From: Prostheceraeus crozeri
Lineage: Eukaryota; Platyhelminthes; Polycladida; Euryleptidae
Reading direction: 5' to 3'
Length of the DNA stretch: 64,000 bases
Assembly (NCBI GenBank): GCA_907163375.1
Contig: CAJQUW010005321.1
Location: forward strand, 124,001 to 188,000
Shown here: one piece after another, positions 50,401 to 62,658 of the stretch
Layout: each line of letters starts with the position of its first letter
Position numbering within the stretch: the stretch's first letter is position 1
Translations under genes and position numbers: made by a program
The notes under the pieces: model-generated
Database searches by the model: none
What the model saw: only the letters and a program-made list of their open reading frames with translations
Told to the model about the DNA's origin: nothing

Positions 50401-51022
50401 AATATTTTTCTTATCACTTGAATCTATTCTTGAAATTATTTGGGAAAGTAAATTCCGTGAAGGCCAATTAAAAGCTCAATTTAACCAAAATTTTGCATGT
50501 GAATCGATTTCTTTTCAATTGCTACCTTATTTAGTTTAAAAGGCTTTCATTTCAAATCTTTCCACATTCACTGTCATCAAATCTGGTCCAAATTTGCATT
50601 AGCAAATTGCAATAGATAGCTGCATGATGAAAATAAGAAACATGTATAATGCATGTCAATATCACCCCGATTTCAAAAAATATTTTCAAACACTTGAAAA
50701 TCCATGAAGCTCGAATGTTGCTTACAATTGGCTGTGCAATATGAACAAGATGATTACGAAATAGTTTTGGAAAACATGAGTAATCATGCACAGTAACCAT
50801 TATTTTTCAAAACTTTGGTTTGGTTGCAATGAAAGTCATTTGCAAAATATTTTACTTCACAGAAGACTATAAAAAAATATGTCAAAAATCGTGTTATCTA
50901 ATAAAAGTACATGTCAATAATAATTTTCGGGCATTAAGGTATACTAAAGGTATTCAGATAATTTCAAATAGACACAACATACGGTCCTCAAAGTTGCCAA
51001 TACCACTGAACTTTTTGACAAG
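47483..51022. other. no supported gene
   Basis: AT-rich. A short hairpin GTCCCGAAA/TTTCGGGAC lies near 49160-49182 in a segment (GACCAGACGTCC) that looks like an old transposon end. An ATCATCATA microsatellite is near 49605-49625. Confidence 0.35.
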
Positions 51023-51024
51023 TA

Positions 51025-52446
51025 CCGGGTGATCATAAAGTCACGCAAATAAAGAAAATCCTTTGTTTTGAGTTTAATTGAGTTTAAATTGAATCGAATA
51101 TCATTTGTCGTGATTATATACAATAGATGTGAACATAGATATGAGCATTTGAAGGACGGGTTGTCTCGTGACTACTTGATTGTGTCATGTGATCAACTTT
51201 TTACATAGATATGAACATTTGAAATTTCAGGCTTAGCATATCTACATACGAATGCGTCAGACACATCATTCTTCGCTTCACTTCATTTCACCTCGTTACT
51301 CACTATGGCTTACAACGTTGCTGAACGACTGTGCTTGATTGAAAATTATTTTCGTTCTGGAAGCTATTCTATAGCAAAGAGTGATCTCTTTCAACTCAAT
51401 CCATCCGCTCCTGTTCCGCACGATTTAACAATTAAGAGATTGGTCGATAAATTTCGAGAAACGGGATCCGTGCATGACCGAAGACGCAGTGGAAGACCGT
51501 CCTTCGATGATGGAGATGTCGCAGCTGTTCAAGGTGCACTTATAAACAGTCCTCAAAAATCGCTCAGAAAAGTTTCCCAACAAATCGACATGTCCTACTC
51601 CAGTGTTCAGAAGATTTGTCGAAAAGTTTTGCATCTGTTTCCCTATAAGACCTGTGTGATACACACACTGATGCAGAATGACTACGAGCAGCGATCGATA
51701 TTTTGTGATTGGCTTATTGCCGTGACCAATGATGATCCTCAGTTTTTGAAAACATGCTTTTGGAGTGATGAAGCTTGGTTTCATCTCTCTGGATACATGA
51801 ACTCACAAAATACGTGATGTTGGTTGTCGGAGAATCCACATCAGTATGTCGAAACCTCACTTCATCCTCAGAAAATCGGTGTCTGGGCTGCAATGTCTGG
51901 AGAACGGATTCATTTCTCTTTCTTTGAAGGTCGAGTGGACAGTGACAAATATTGTTCATTCATCGATCAGCTCGCCGTGACCTTAACTGAAAACGAAAGA
52001 CATATTGCATGGTTCCAGCAAGACAATGCAACGGCCCATACTTCTCGAAGAACTACGCAACATCTTACTCAGATATTCGGAAAGCGACTGATCGACAAGC
52101 AACTCTTTCCAGCGCGATCACCGCATCTCACACCAATGGATTTTTTCTTGTGGGGCTACGTGAAGGATAAGGTGTTTGCCAACAACCCCAAAAGTTTGAA
52201 TGATTTGCAAAGTGCCATTACGTCCAGTATTAAGAGTGTTAACTCAGACATGCTAATGAATGTGTCATCCAATATCGTAAAGCGCGCCATTACTGTACAT
52301 CTCAGAAAGGAGGGCATTTTCAACATCTTCTTTAACTTGTAATGTGTTCTTCTAAAACCCTCTAACTGAAAATTGAATATAAATGGGACCTTGTTTATCT
52401 AGAAAATTGTAGTTTTATCCACTTGCGTCATTTTATGATCACCCTA
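51025..52446 (+). mobile_element. IS630/Tc1/mariner-type transposon
   Basis: Terminal repeats GGGTGATCATAAAGTCACGC (left) and, inverted, AGGGTGATCATAAAATGACG (right) flank a single transposase gene. TA dinucleotides adjoin both ends (51023-51024; 52447-52448). Length about 1.42 kb, near full size for the family. One stop interrupts the gene. Confidence 0.85.
51305..52342 (+). pseudogene. mariner-type transposase with one in-frame stop
   Basis: About 345 codons in one frame. The N-terminus has a helix-turn-helix region (SPQKSLRKVSQQIDMSYSSV). The catalytic core has Asp in CFWSDEAWFHLSGY, Asp in WFQQDNATAHTS and Asp in SPHLTPMDFFLWGYVKD, with 38 residues between the last two by my count. A single TGA at 51815-51817 separates the first Asp region from the rest. 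Otherwise the gene looks whole, so this is a recent copy. Confidence 0.85.
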
Positions 52447-52448
52447 TA

Positions 52449-54716
52449 GTATTGACATGACACTTGAATTTCCAATATCATATTCGAGTGCATAATGATA
52501 GATAGTCATGACATGATTCAGAGACATTTATTTTTAAAAAAACTCACATTGAAAATTGTTGTTTTTGTGAGAAGTTGCACAAAATCCTTGCAAAAAGCGT
52601 CAAAATTCAGACGTTCAAAGAGTATACTTTTCAAAATGATTTATAAACTTGACCTACTAGTGGGCCCAATTCCAGTGATTCTTTGTGGAACCTTGAAATG
52701 CGCTGAAACCAAAAGTCACGAAAGGACATTTCGTCTGATTTAGTTTTGAGAGGACGTCATAACAATATGCCTGGGGAGAATACCCCCAGAATGGTTAGGG
52801 TTGCGAGAGCAAAATCACTTGCTATTGCAAATCACAGTAAATCAGGTGGGCTACGTATTATGTAGGAGCATACATAATTTAGGGAAGAGTACAAGACGTG
52901 GAAGTACTTAGTAAAATACAGCACATTGAACCTGAGATATGTTTTGGAGTGTGGTGCAAGTTATATGTGGTTTGGACTACTTTCCGCCCCTTTCATGAGT
53001 CTTTGTGTATAACATTATGATTGGAAATGAAATCCATATTGTTGAAGTTCAAAAAATCTTGCTTCATTTGTTTTTGATGATTAAGTGTGTGATGAAACAA
53101 TTATGAATTTGATTGTGGTCCACGCGTTATCACAGATGTATACTTGAGCGTGGTTCACACGTAACTACGGATGTTTAGGGTCATGTGTAATTACGCGTGG
53201 TTCACGCGTGAATTACGCATAATCAAGCGTGGCATGTCACCTAGCGGCCTATGTATAACTGTCTCATTCATTCCATCTAAGAATGTTCATGCCCAGATTA
53301 GATGAAAGTTATTCTCCGTCCTTTTGGAAATAGATAAGCATCCTAATAGAGTAGGCCTCAATTTATCTAAATGAATAACAAATATTACTTATTGACATTT
53401 CGAAAGTAGAAAATAGACAACAAACTGATCATATTTATAGAAAATAATATTTGCATGATATCGTAGCATTTCGTCACAGCCGGTCTGTTACGTAGTCAAA
53501 TGTCAAACACATACCGTAGACCTGTGAAACCCCGCAATATAATTTTTGGCATCCATTTCTCAATTATTAAATTATCAAATTTGGACATATTGATTGAAAA
53601 GTTAAGATGTCATGCAAATACTATTTTCTACAAATTTGATCAGTTTCTTATTGATCTTATGTCTTCGAAATGTTAATAAGTAATATTCGTTCTTCATTTT
53701 GATAAATGCTTTAGCATGCCTGTCTATTTTCACAAGTCGGAGAACAACTTTTATGGCAATTTGCAGCAATTGATTCTGCAGTTATTTAACAAAGGTTATA
53801 AATCTGTACTTTCATTGTCCTATCTGGTTTTGGGAATTATCGTATATGCGAGAAACTATACAATAACTTCCAAGAACTTAGATTCTCAATGCAATCGATG
53901 ATTTGCAATATGGCGAATGATAAAGGATTTTCTCTTGTTTTAGTCTTCGAGCAATTTTTGTCCTTGCCTTAAATGTTTTAGCCATTCCTTTATTGAAATG
54001 TTTATCAACTGTGATGCATTCCGTAAATAAATGTACATCCTATTTCTCTTTTCACCTTGATAGTTTCATCAAGGATACATTTGTCTTCTGAGTGACAGAT
54101 TATTTGAAATGGAATGACAATTCATCTTTTATCAATTTATAACTGCTGCCATTCTACTTGGGATGTATTTGAAAATCTGTTGAGATAAGCAATTTCAATT
54201 TTGGAATATTTATCCTAAAACAAATTTTGTTAACACTAGAATACTTTCATCGCAAGGAATCCAATCCAAGATACGAAAATTATTTGGTTGTTCTGAAAAT
54301 TGTCTGTCAATAAGACTCTTTGACGATGATTTTGCATTTGTATAGTGAAAGCATGGAGTTGAAATGTCCTCTATCAAACTTATGTTCTTTAGACAATTCT
54401 CAAAAACTCCTACTATTTCGAAATTTCTTTTCTTCTATGTTAGATCTCATCATGAATTCATTTTGAACAAGATCAAATGACGTTTTCAATTGACATAGCA
54501 GCTACATTCTTTAAATCGCATTGCCAGCTGTTAACTTCTGTTTTCAGTCTATGCGCGGTGTGTGACTTTATACTCAGGCGTGTTCACAAAGTCTAAAAAT
54601 TGAAGATACGAAGTGCGATCACGATTTATGGTAGAAATAATACCCTATCAGGGTCTTTTTCTGCAAAATCTTTTTCATGAACATAAAACTTGAAGATGAA
54701 TATTAAATATCTGAAA
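52449..54716. other. no supported gene
   Basis: AT-rich. GTGGTTCACGCGTG-type short repeats cluster at about 53115-53235. No open frame is recognised. Confidence 0.35.
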
Positions 54717-54797
54717 TACAAGGTGAGACTAAAAATTATTGAGACTGGCGTGATAAAAAGCGAACTAAGATTTATATCACAAATGAAAAGTCTATGT

Positions 54798-54836
54798 GTC
54801 ACGACCGGTTTCAGTCTATTTCAGACCATCTTCAGG
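54798..54836 (-). ncRNA. hammerhead ribozyme motif in the left inverted repeat
   Basis: Minus-strand copy of the motif at 57200-57240, same core sequence CTGAAGA and GAAAC. Confidence 0.7.
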
Positions 54837-55270
54837 TGTATGTACAGACATGGAAAAATCGACTTATATACTAAAATGATTAAAACTAAAGGAGAAGTGA
54901 TCAGTAAAATTACATCGGTCACAGAAATTGCGAAGGTCACAGAAAGACCCTCAGCTTGTATGACGAATCGTGTTCATTCAATGTTCTGTCAGTGCTATGG
55001 CAAAGTGCAATACTTTCAGCTATTTTCGTGTACTTGGTTTTGTAGATTATCGTAAAAATCGTCAAAGTCCGCATTGTGCAGATGTTTAGAAATTTCAGTT
55101 TCATTAGGAATGCTGCGAATATGTTCTTTCATTCTAGTGTAGAGATGACGCTTAGTCTCACCAATATAGCTGCTTGAGCACAGCTTACAGGAAAATTTAT
55201 AAACTACATCAGAGGAGAGACTAAACTTCAACCTGTCTTTGTTTGGAAAAAGGTTAGCAGTCTTCAGAGT

Positions 55271-57102
55271 TTGGGCTTTTCCATGTGCTGGCCTCAAAAG
55301 GTCAATGCGCTTGATGTAAAAACAGAAACTGGAGTGGTTTTCAACAATGTTTCGAAACTAAGTTTGAGTAAGGAAGATAAGGAGGATCGTGTTCGTTCCA
55401 AATTCAAGTCTTTAGCTTACACTTACATTAATGACAAGTCTCGCCAAAAGCTCTTGACTGATAAAATCAAAACTCTCCGCACTTTAGCGAAAAATAAAAA
55501 CCTTCACGTTGCCAAATTTGACAAAGGTAACGGCGTGTGTATTATGGATAAACACAAGTATGATGATAAAATTCATGAAATTCTAAGTGATCGTAGAAAA
55601 TTCAAAAATTTGAAACCGTCTACCAAAGACAAAAGTCAATTCTTTATTGCGGAGGAGAGGTTCAACCGTAGCCTGTCTGATTTAAAGAAAAAAGGCAAAC
55701 TTCCAGAAGTGTTTATAGTGAAGTTAGAAGCACTGGTAGTCAGCCAGCCAGGCTCTATGGCCTGCCTAAAATACACAAATCGCGCACCGATCCTCCTTTA
55801 CGGCCTATTTTAAGTATGCCAAAAGCCTACAATACCAGCCTAAGTAGGTGGTTGAATCAAATTCTGCAACCATACATTCCTCGCTCTTTAGAGCTGAAAG
55901 ACTCCTTCGAATTCGTTGATTCGATCAAAGATATTTCTCATGACCATTTTTATATGGTTTCGTATGACGTAGTGAGCTTATTTCCGAGTATTCCTCTCGA
56001 TGACACTTTCAATCATATGGGTAATAGTCTAATTGATTTTACCAGCTTTCCGGTCGATAAAGGAACCCTGATTTCCCTCCAAAAATTATCGTGCAAAAAT
56101 ATGCTCTTCCAATTTAATGATAATCTATACCATCAAGTCGAAGGCGTTGCCATGGGATCGATCCTCGGCCCAACTCTGGCCTCCTTTGCGATGAATTTAA
56201 TTGAGTCCAAAATTATTGATTTCCCCATGTACTATCGTCAGTATGTTGATGATGTTTTTGCAATCGTTAGAGACGAAAAGGATGCTGAAAAGTTTTTGCA
56301 TTCTCTTAACAATATTCACAGTAGCATTCGTTTTACTTGTGAGAAACAGGTCATGAAATTCCTTGATGTCATGGTCACTAAAAATGCTAATTCTCTGAAT
56401 TATCATTGGCATTTAAAAGATACTAACACTGGTTTGTACATTCCAAACAGTGCTCATGCTCCTGTTCGTTATAAAACCTCGGCTATTCGCGCCTTGATTA
56501 TTCGAGCTAAGCGTTCAAGTAGTAGTCAAAATGCCTATGAAAGCAGTTTCTCCGTCATCAAAAATTTTTTCATTGCCAATGGCTACTCTAATGATCAAAT
56601 CGATAGAATTAAAAATAATGTTGACAATTTCCAACCTAGCGATCGTGATATTAAAAACATATACTGGCGCCTCCCTTTTGTCAAAAGTCTTGAGAGCCAA
56701 ACTAGAAAGACTGTTGATAGTTTGAACAAATTCCTTCCAGCGAATCATAAAATTATTGTTTCTTACAGAACTCTTAAGACTGCTAACCTTTTTCCAAACA
56801 AAGACAGGTTGAAGTTTATTCTCTCCTCTGATGTAGTTTATAAATTTTCCTGTAAGCTGTGCTCAAGCAGCTATATTGGTGAGACTAAGCGTCATCTCTA
56901 CACTAGAATGAAAGAACATATTCGCAGCATTCCTAATGAAACTGAAATTTCTAAACATCTGCACAATGCGGACTTTGACGATTTTACGATAATCTACAAA
57001 ACCAAGTACACGAAAATAGCTGAAAGTATTGCACTTTGCCATAGCACTGACAGAACATTGAATGAACACGATTCGTCATACAAGCTGAGGGTCTTTCTGT
57101 GA
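55271..57102 (+). CDS. Penelope reverse transcriptase with GIY-YIG endonuclease
   Basis: The N-terminal region is charged and helical (KNLHVAKFDKGNGVCIMDK). Reverse transcriptase motifs follow: MVSYDVVSLFPSIPLDDT, EGVAMGSILGPTLASFAMN, and the catalytic YRQYVDDVFAIV near 56.25 kb, then KFLDVMVTKN. The C-terminal GIY-YIG domain begins YKFSCKLCSSSYIGETKRHL and includes RMKEHIRS. A Cys-x2-Cys precedes the Tyr-Ile-Gly motif, as in Penelope enzymes. These elements reverse-transcribe from a nicked target. The region is read in more than one piece and is probably not active. Confidence 0.85.
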
Positions 57103-57199
57103 CCTTCGGAATTTCTGTGACCGATGTAATTTTACTGATCACTTCTCCTTTAGTTTTAATCATTTTAGTATATACGTCGATTTTTCCATGTCTGTACAT

Positions 57200-57240
57200 A
57201 CACCTGAAGATGGTCTGAAATAGACTGAAACCGGTCGTGA
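57200..57240 (+). ncRNA. hammerhead ribozyme motif, right end of the Penelope element
   Basis: CTGAAGA at 57204-57210, stem II GTCT/AGAC with a short loop, GAAAC at 57227-57231. ACCGGT after GAAA is self-complementary, giving a dimer-type helix III. GTC then precedes GTG, which pairs with CAC before the core as helix I. All universally required core bases are present. Confidence 0.75.
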
Positions 57241-57591
57241 CACATCGACTTTTCATTTGTGAAATGAATTTGGGCAGCCTCGCGTAAGATTTATATGATC
57301 TTAGTTTTATGCATCAGTGTCAAATACATCTTCAGTTAATGTCTGACAGAAATTTGAATATCTACGATCAAAAATCACGTGATAATCGTCTATTTACATA
57401 GATATATGACCTTCAGTGCAACGAGATCCAATGAATGATCACTTTTACTGATGGTGTCGAATGAGATGTACCGTTTTTACGTTTAAACTCGCACTCTGTT
57501 TGGTGAAAGTGCCTCTCAGATATTCAAAGACGTACAGAGCTTGTATGGATCTGACTCTCCCTCACGTACCACGGCTTTTTGATATGCCAAG

Positions 57592-58506
57592 GTGCCTGAA
57601 GATTCCTCTGATATTCCGAGTGCTTCTGGAGATTCCGTCACCAACGCTTCGAGTCCTGTCGGCCGTCCATTGAGCGTTTCAACGGAGGAAAATGTTCAAA
57701 CGATCGAAGAGGTCATCAGTGAGAATAGATGTCTGTCACTTCGAGAAATTGAGGAACTGACCGGCGTCAACCACGAGGTCGCTCGTCGAATTTTGCGTGA
57801 CAGACTCTATCGCCGCTACTTGTGCTCGACGTGGGTTCCCTATTCTCTCAACGACCATCACAAATTGCTCCGGAAGAATAGCGCCATTTCAATAAGAAAG
57901 CATCTTCGAGACCTGAAGGAGAGAGACCGACTGCATGCCATCCAAGACGAGACTTGGGTCTTCTTCGATCCTGTTCTTCCAAAGGCCGCCAACAAGGTAT
58001 GGGTGGCGGTAGGTGACTCAGCGATGACTAAACGCAAAACCCTCCTGTCTGTAATCTTCACACCGAACAAGAAGTATCATGTTCAAGTAACTTGTGTGAA
58101 CGAAACTGTTGATGCAGATTACTTTATCAGCTTCTTGCCTACGACAGATGAGAAATGGCGCAGTCTCCGATCTGACCCCACCCGGTTGAACCAGCTACTG
58201 ATCCAGTTCGACAACGCTCGTCCCCATGCTGCCAAGAAGACAAAGGAGTTCCTTGAACGTCGAGGGATCCAGACTCTTTGGCAATCGCCTTACTCGCCGG
58301 ACTTGAACTTGTGTGATAGGTGGTTGTGTAATCGCTTAAAGAGAGAAATGAAGAAGATCATTTTCCAAGATGCCCACGAGGTTGTGGCCACTTCTTTGAG
58401 AGTGTGGCGCTCCAATCCTGAGGACGAGTTTCTGACCCAGGTGGAGATGTTTCTGGAGCACTGTGAGAGAGTGATTCAGCAGAGTGGTGGAGATAATGTC
58501 GTTTAG
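57592..58506 (+). CDS. mariner transposase (DD34D)
   Basis: 304 residues. The N-terminal DNA-binding region has EVISENRCLSLREIEELTGV (helix-turn-helix). Catalytic Asps: QDETWVFFDP, LIQFDNARPH and SPDLNLCDRW, with exactly 34 residues between the second and third, the mariner signature. The C-terminus is complete. A slightly longer N-terminal start may lie further upstream. The frame is open throughout, so protein-level decay is low, although the element is split by the Penelope insertion. Confidence 0.88.
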   Translation: MPEDSSDIPSASGDSVTNASSPVGRPLSVSTEENVQTIEEVISENRCLSLREIEELTGVNHEVARRILRDRLYRRYLCSTWVPYSLNDHHKLLRKNSAISIRKHLRDLKERDRLHAIQDETWVFFDPVLPKAANKVWVAVGDSAMTKRKTLLSVIFTPNKKYHVQVTCVNETVDADYFISFLPTTDEKWRSLRSDPTRLNQLLIQFDNARPHAAKKTKEFLERRGIQTLWQSPYSPDLNLCDRWLCNRLKREMKKIIFQDAHEVVATSLRVWRSNPEDEFLTQVEMFLEHCERVIQQSGGDNVV

Positions 58507-58806
58507 TGACTTTTTTGTTTATGAATGTTACAAAGAGTTCCCTCCTCAGAATTTTCTGTTTTAATGTGTCTTTAGTGAAGTAAAGATGCGTTCTTTTTTA
58601 AAAAACGGACGTTTTTTACGTTTTTTCACCTCGTTGCGCTTGCATAACTTGATTGAACTAAAAATGCTCCTAAAAGTTTGAATTGAAGTTTTGGCTGATA
58701 TTAGTTCATACACTTATTGATAAGTATCGCATAAAAAAACAGTGGAATTTCAACGACTTTCAGGTAAAAAATTTCCAGTCTCAATAATTTTTAGTCACAC
58801 CTTGTA

Positions 58807-61800
58807 TTTGTAGGACAATGCCAAACAATGCTGGAAAGTGTTTTCCACCAACCAAAGCTGAAACATGTTAGAGGAAATGCAATCAGTCAGATTAATTTTG
58901 ATTAATATTAAATATGTTGCTAATTTTACTGAAGTCACCAATTCGAGGATCAGCCAAAGAATATATGAATAATAATACATGTAGATTGGAGGTAGAATTT
59001 CATATGCTACAGTCTAAACACGTTTTGGTATAATATTATGACAGAGTATGATGAGTCAAGTATCAAATTCCATCACTTGTTCATGACTACAAACATATGC
59101 GTGTTTTGAAATTGATGAAGTAGGCCTATTCAATGCTGGCAACAGCTCTAACAACACCCTGTTTTTGAAAAGAGTTTCAATATAGGTACCAACGTTTTAT
59201 TGCAACCAGAGATAGAGAAAATAATCTGCACAGCGATAATGGATGCTGCGTGAAACTGATCGTAATATTTTGCATACTGCTACTGAAAGGTTGAACAAAA
59301 AACATGACTGAATTTAAAACAAATCAAAAAAGCAGTTTGTTGTTTCAAGCTGTATGTGACAGCCTACCAAATCGTCGGTCAATCAGCAAGATGTAGATTT
59401 CTACAAAAAATGAGTTTGCTTTCAATACAGAAGATGATCTAAATTGAATTCTACAGCATCTGTTAAATTGGATTTCAGAAATTCAAATTTTAGCATGTTC
59501 TACGGTTTGCGAGATCAACTTGTACGTACGTTTTGACATCCATCCTCTGTTCCGTCCATCGAGCTCCTGAAGGGTCTCCATTTATGTTTCAGCGAGGAAA
59601 TGCAGCCTCTAAATTGCAACATTTGCGGATTTGTTTCTCAGCTCATTATTTGTGCTAGCTGCACTTTTAGAATAATAATCAACAAATGAAATGTTTTCCA
59701 GAACCATAGAAAATACCTGTTATAAAAAAACAATCTGAAAAGACTCTTGTGAAGCAATTTTGCTGATCAAGGTGAGACACTTCCAACAAAGTATACAGAA
59801 ATGGCTATCTGGTTCCATCAAAAGCAATACTAATCAATAAGAAGACATCACTCCATGATATACACTGTATGACCATTGAAAAACAGATGAACATCAAAAC
59901 GACTGACGCAAATCCATTGAATTCAAAGTCAAGCAGACGATGATTAGGTGTCTGGATTAGATGCATGCAACACCATGTATTACACATGTACTTAACCACT
60001 GGACTTGATATAAGTTTCCGATGCTGGTCAGAACAGCTCTTCATAAACCTTATTGGGTACTTCTCCATTAAGTAACTGATAATTTACAGCAATTACAAGC
60101 ACATCATTTTCGTCATATCTTCTAAATAAATATATATTATTCAACAAATTTTGAATCATATGCTTTTTGCACAGTTGCCTGGTGCTAGAACTAACAGACT
60201 CCGTCCATCTTAAGCCAATGAACTTGAACTAGGATGCCTGTTATGCAAGGCATTCTGCAAATTTTCTTCCATCATCACATGTGGCTCTTGTTTTCTCTAT
60301 GTAAGCAAGTACTTTGATCGATTTCCGAGTTTCAATAAAAGCTCGAGTTTCGTCAACTGCTCAGTGAAAATCAATTGACTTTTATCATTTAGTATTCGTT
60401 TATTCAAATGTCGGAAAAACTGGATTTTTACTAGGCATGTGTATTTGACTGAAATCACACGCTCAATCATTCGTTCACTCACTTTGTGAACAATGAACTC
60501 GAATCTCATTGGAACTTGCGCCTATTATCATCAATGGCACAGCCGCATACGTATACCTGCGTGCAGCATTCTTGTGATATGAACATGTAATTGATATTCT
60601 TGTAGAATAAACAATGTGGGATTCGCATGAAGTTTTTAATCAACAATTTCTGCAATATTGACCACATCTAACAACATGCTAGATATATTTAATTAAATAT
60701 CTAGTCAATCTTGCATATTTATCGTAGATATTTGGCCATTTTTTTGTAAACATATATTTAAATATTTTTGTCGTTATTAGAAAATATTCTTCTTCTGAAA
60801 ATTTTTAAGATATATCTTTTAGATATACGAGCATCGTAATTTCACTTATGTTCAAACAATCTAACCAAATTGCTAGGAGATGCCTCTTTTCCCATCTAAA
60901 TATAGTATCTCTATATTGAAGAGGAATTATTTGCATACAGTAAGTTTATATGATGATTACAGCGCTAAAAGACTTTCCTAATTTTTGTTTCTTCACGTCC
61001 CTTTTTTAATTGCACTAAACCCGGATAATCATTATCTTCTTCAAACCTGAGTTTTATCAAAATTGTAATGGAGCTCAGCCATATGATCTATCGTTCAGCT
61101 AATAGTTGTATCATTATTATTCGTCACGCATATTCTCTTTCCATTTGCTGGCGTTTTCAGATTGAAAAATGAAAGTTTTCACAGGTCACAAGTCAAAAAG
61201 ATAAAGCATTGGTCACATCAACTTCCGGAAGGTTGTCAACTTTTATAGGATGGTCACGGCAATACGAAAATGATTTTTCTGCATAGCAGACGATAGCAGG
61301 TTAATGAGTTAAAAGTCGGCAAAGCTCCATCACATATTACTTTCTCTTAAGGAGTCATTCTAATAGTGACGGAAGGATGTCCGGTTCTCGTTAGCAAAAC
61401 TCATTTTGGTGAAAACCGTTTGGAATCATCCCAGCAATCATTTGATCGTCAGAACAGCAATTTATATACACGTGTTTTGGAAAATTCTGCCCCAAAGATC
61501 CGCCATTCAAATTAGGCGTTCATCAATTTGAATGAGTTCAGCTGAATTTGGGTCAATGTAATAATTTCCGGAATTTAGTATTAGTTTGGCATAGGCAGTC
61601 AGAGAAAATTAAATAAGCACTTGCTGATTAGGTAAAGCAATTTTTTTCTTTCTAATTAGAGCATCTTAGCTTTGACTTACTTAGAAAATTGAAATAGGCA
61701 TATAGGATATGTATGTAAAATGGATGTGACGGTGGATTTGACAGATTCTATGAGCTGGTGAACGCTTACGGTCCTCGCAAAGACTACTGGATCAAAAAGC

Positions 61801-62650
61801 GCGGAAATTAAGAATTGAAATGAATCAAAGAGGCACGTTGTGTTCAGGGGCAAATTAATTTCGCAACACAGAATTTCATTCCGCATTATTTCGCTTCAGA
61901 TGTAATATGCAAAATTGAATTGCAGCCTTTATAGAGACCTAAGAATAGAAATTCATTCGACATCATTCGACATGACTTCAGTTTCACTTTGCGCAAGCTT
62001 GAGATACTGGATTCTCACAAAAATCGGTTGAAAGCGTTCAAGGCATTTGGTGTATACAATCAAGTTTGTAGATGCTTGCAAGCCCGAGCTCAGCAAAATT
62101 TTAAACTCATGTTCAAAAGTGTGGTTTTATATGTGCAAGCACGTTTGTAAATCCATGTTTAAAAACTTGGTTTCAAAAGCAGTTTTAAGGCACTGTTCTG
62201 GAAGAGGCTTCGAGTTAGTGCTGCTAATTTTGTCCATCTGACATCACAGCTACTCAACATTAGACACCTCATATTATTCAATAAAATACAATCCGTGTTT
62301 AAATGCACTGCTGTGTATTTAACATAATGAGCATTGGTGTGTAATTCTACAAAATACGACTGTCAAATCCCTCTCAGCATCAAAAGGACACTTGTAGAAG
62401 CTGGGACATTGCTGCATGTTAAGAAGGCAAACATGGATTATTTTGCATAAATAAATTAGCCTTATTTCACTTTTGATGATGTCAACAGCAGCAGCTCAAA
62501 CACGCGCAAAACCGGCTTTTTGATAAAAACTGACTGTCATCGTCAGAAAATGGATTTTCAGGGCAACTCATCAATTTTACAGAGCACTTCTTTTTGTGAA
62601 TTTCAATCAAATGATGAGCGCGCAAAAGTCTTTTCATGTTCTCAAAGGCT
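58807..62650. other. no supported gene
   Basis: 3.8 kb of AT-rich sequence. Frames of 60-90 codons show no domain or codon pattern I can support. Confidence 0.4.
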
Positions 62651-62658
62651 GTGGAAAA

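Larger units (their letters stand above)
54778..57284 (+). mobile_element. Penelope-like retroelement
   Basis: Flanked by a perfect 12-base duplication TAAGATTTATAT (54766-54777; 57285-57296). It has a Penelope reverse transcriptase, a GIY-YIG endonuclease and hammerhead motifs. The left 490 bases (54778 to about 55270) are an inverted copy of the right end (about 56768-57262), the usual inverted terminal-repeat layout of Penelope insertions. The right end adds a short tail. Confidence 0.9.
54719..58804 (+). mobile_element. mariner element carrying a Penelope insertion
   Basis: 30-base terminal repeats CAAGGTGAGACTAAAAATTA (left, 54719) and CAAGGTGTGACTAAAAATTA (right, inverted, ending 58804) differ at one base. 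TA flanks both ends (54717-54718; 58805-58806). Without the 2.5-kb Penelope insertion and its duplication the element is about 1.57 kb, a normal mariner size. Confidence 0.9.
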
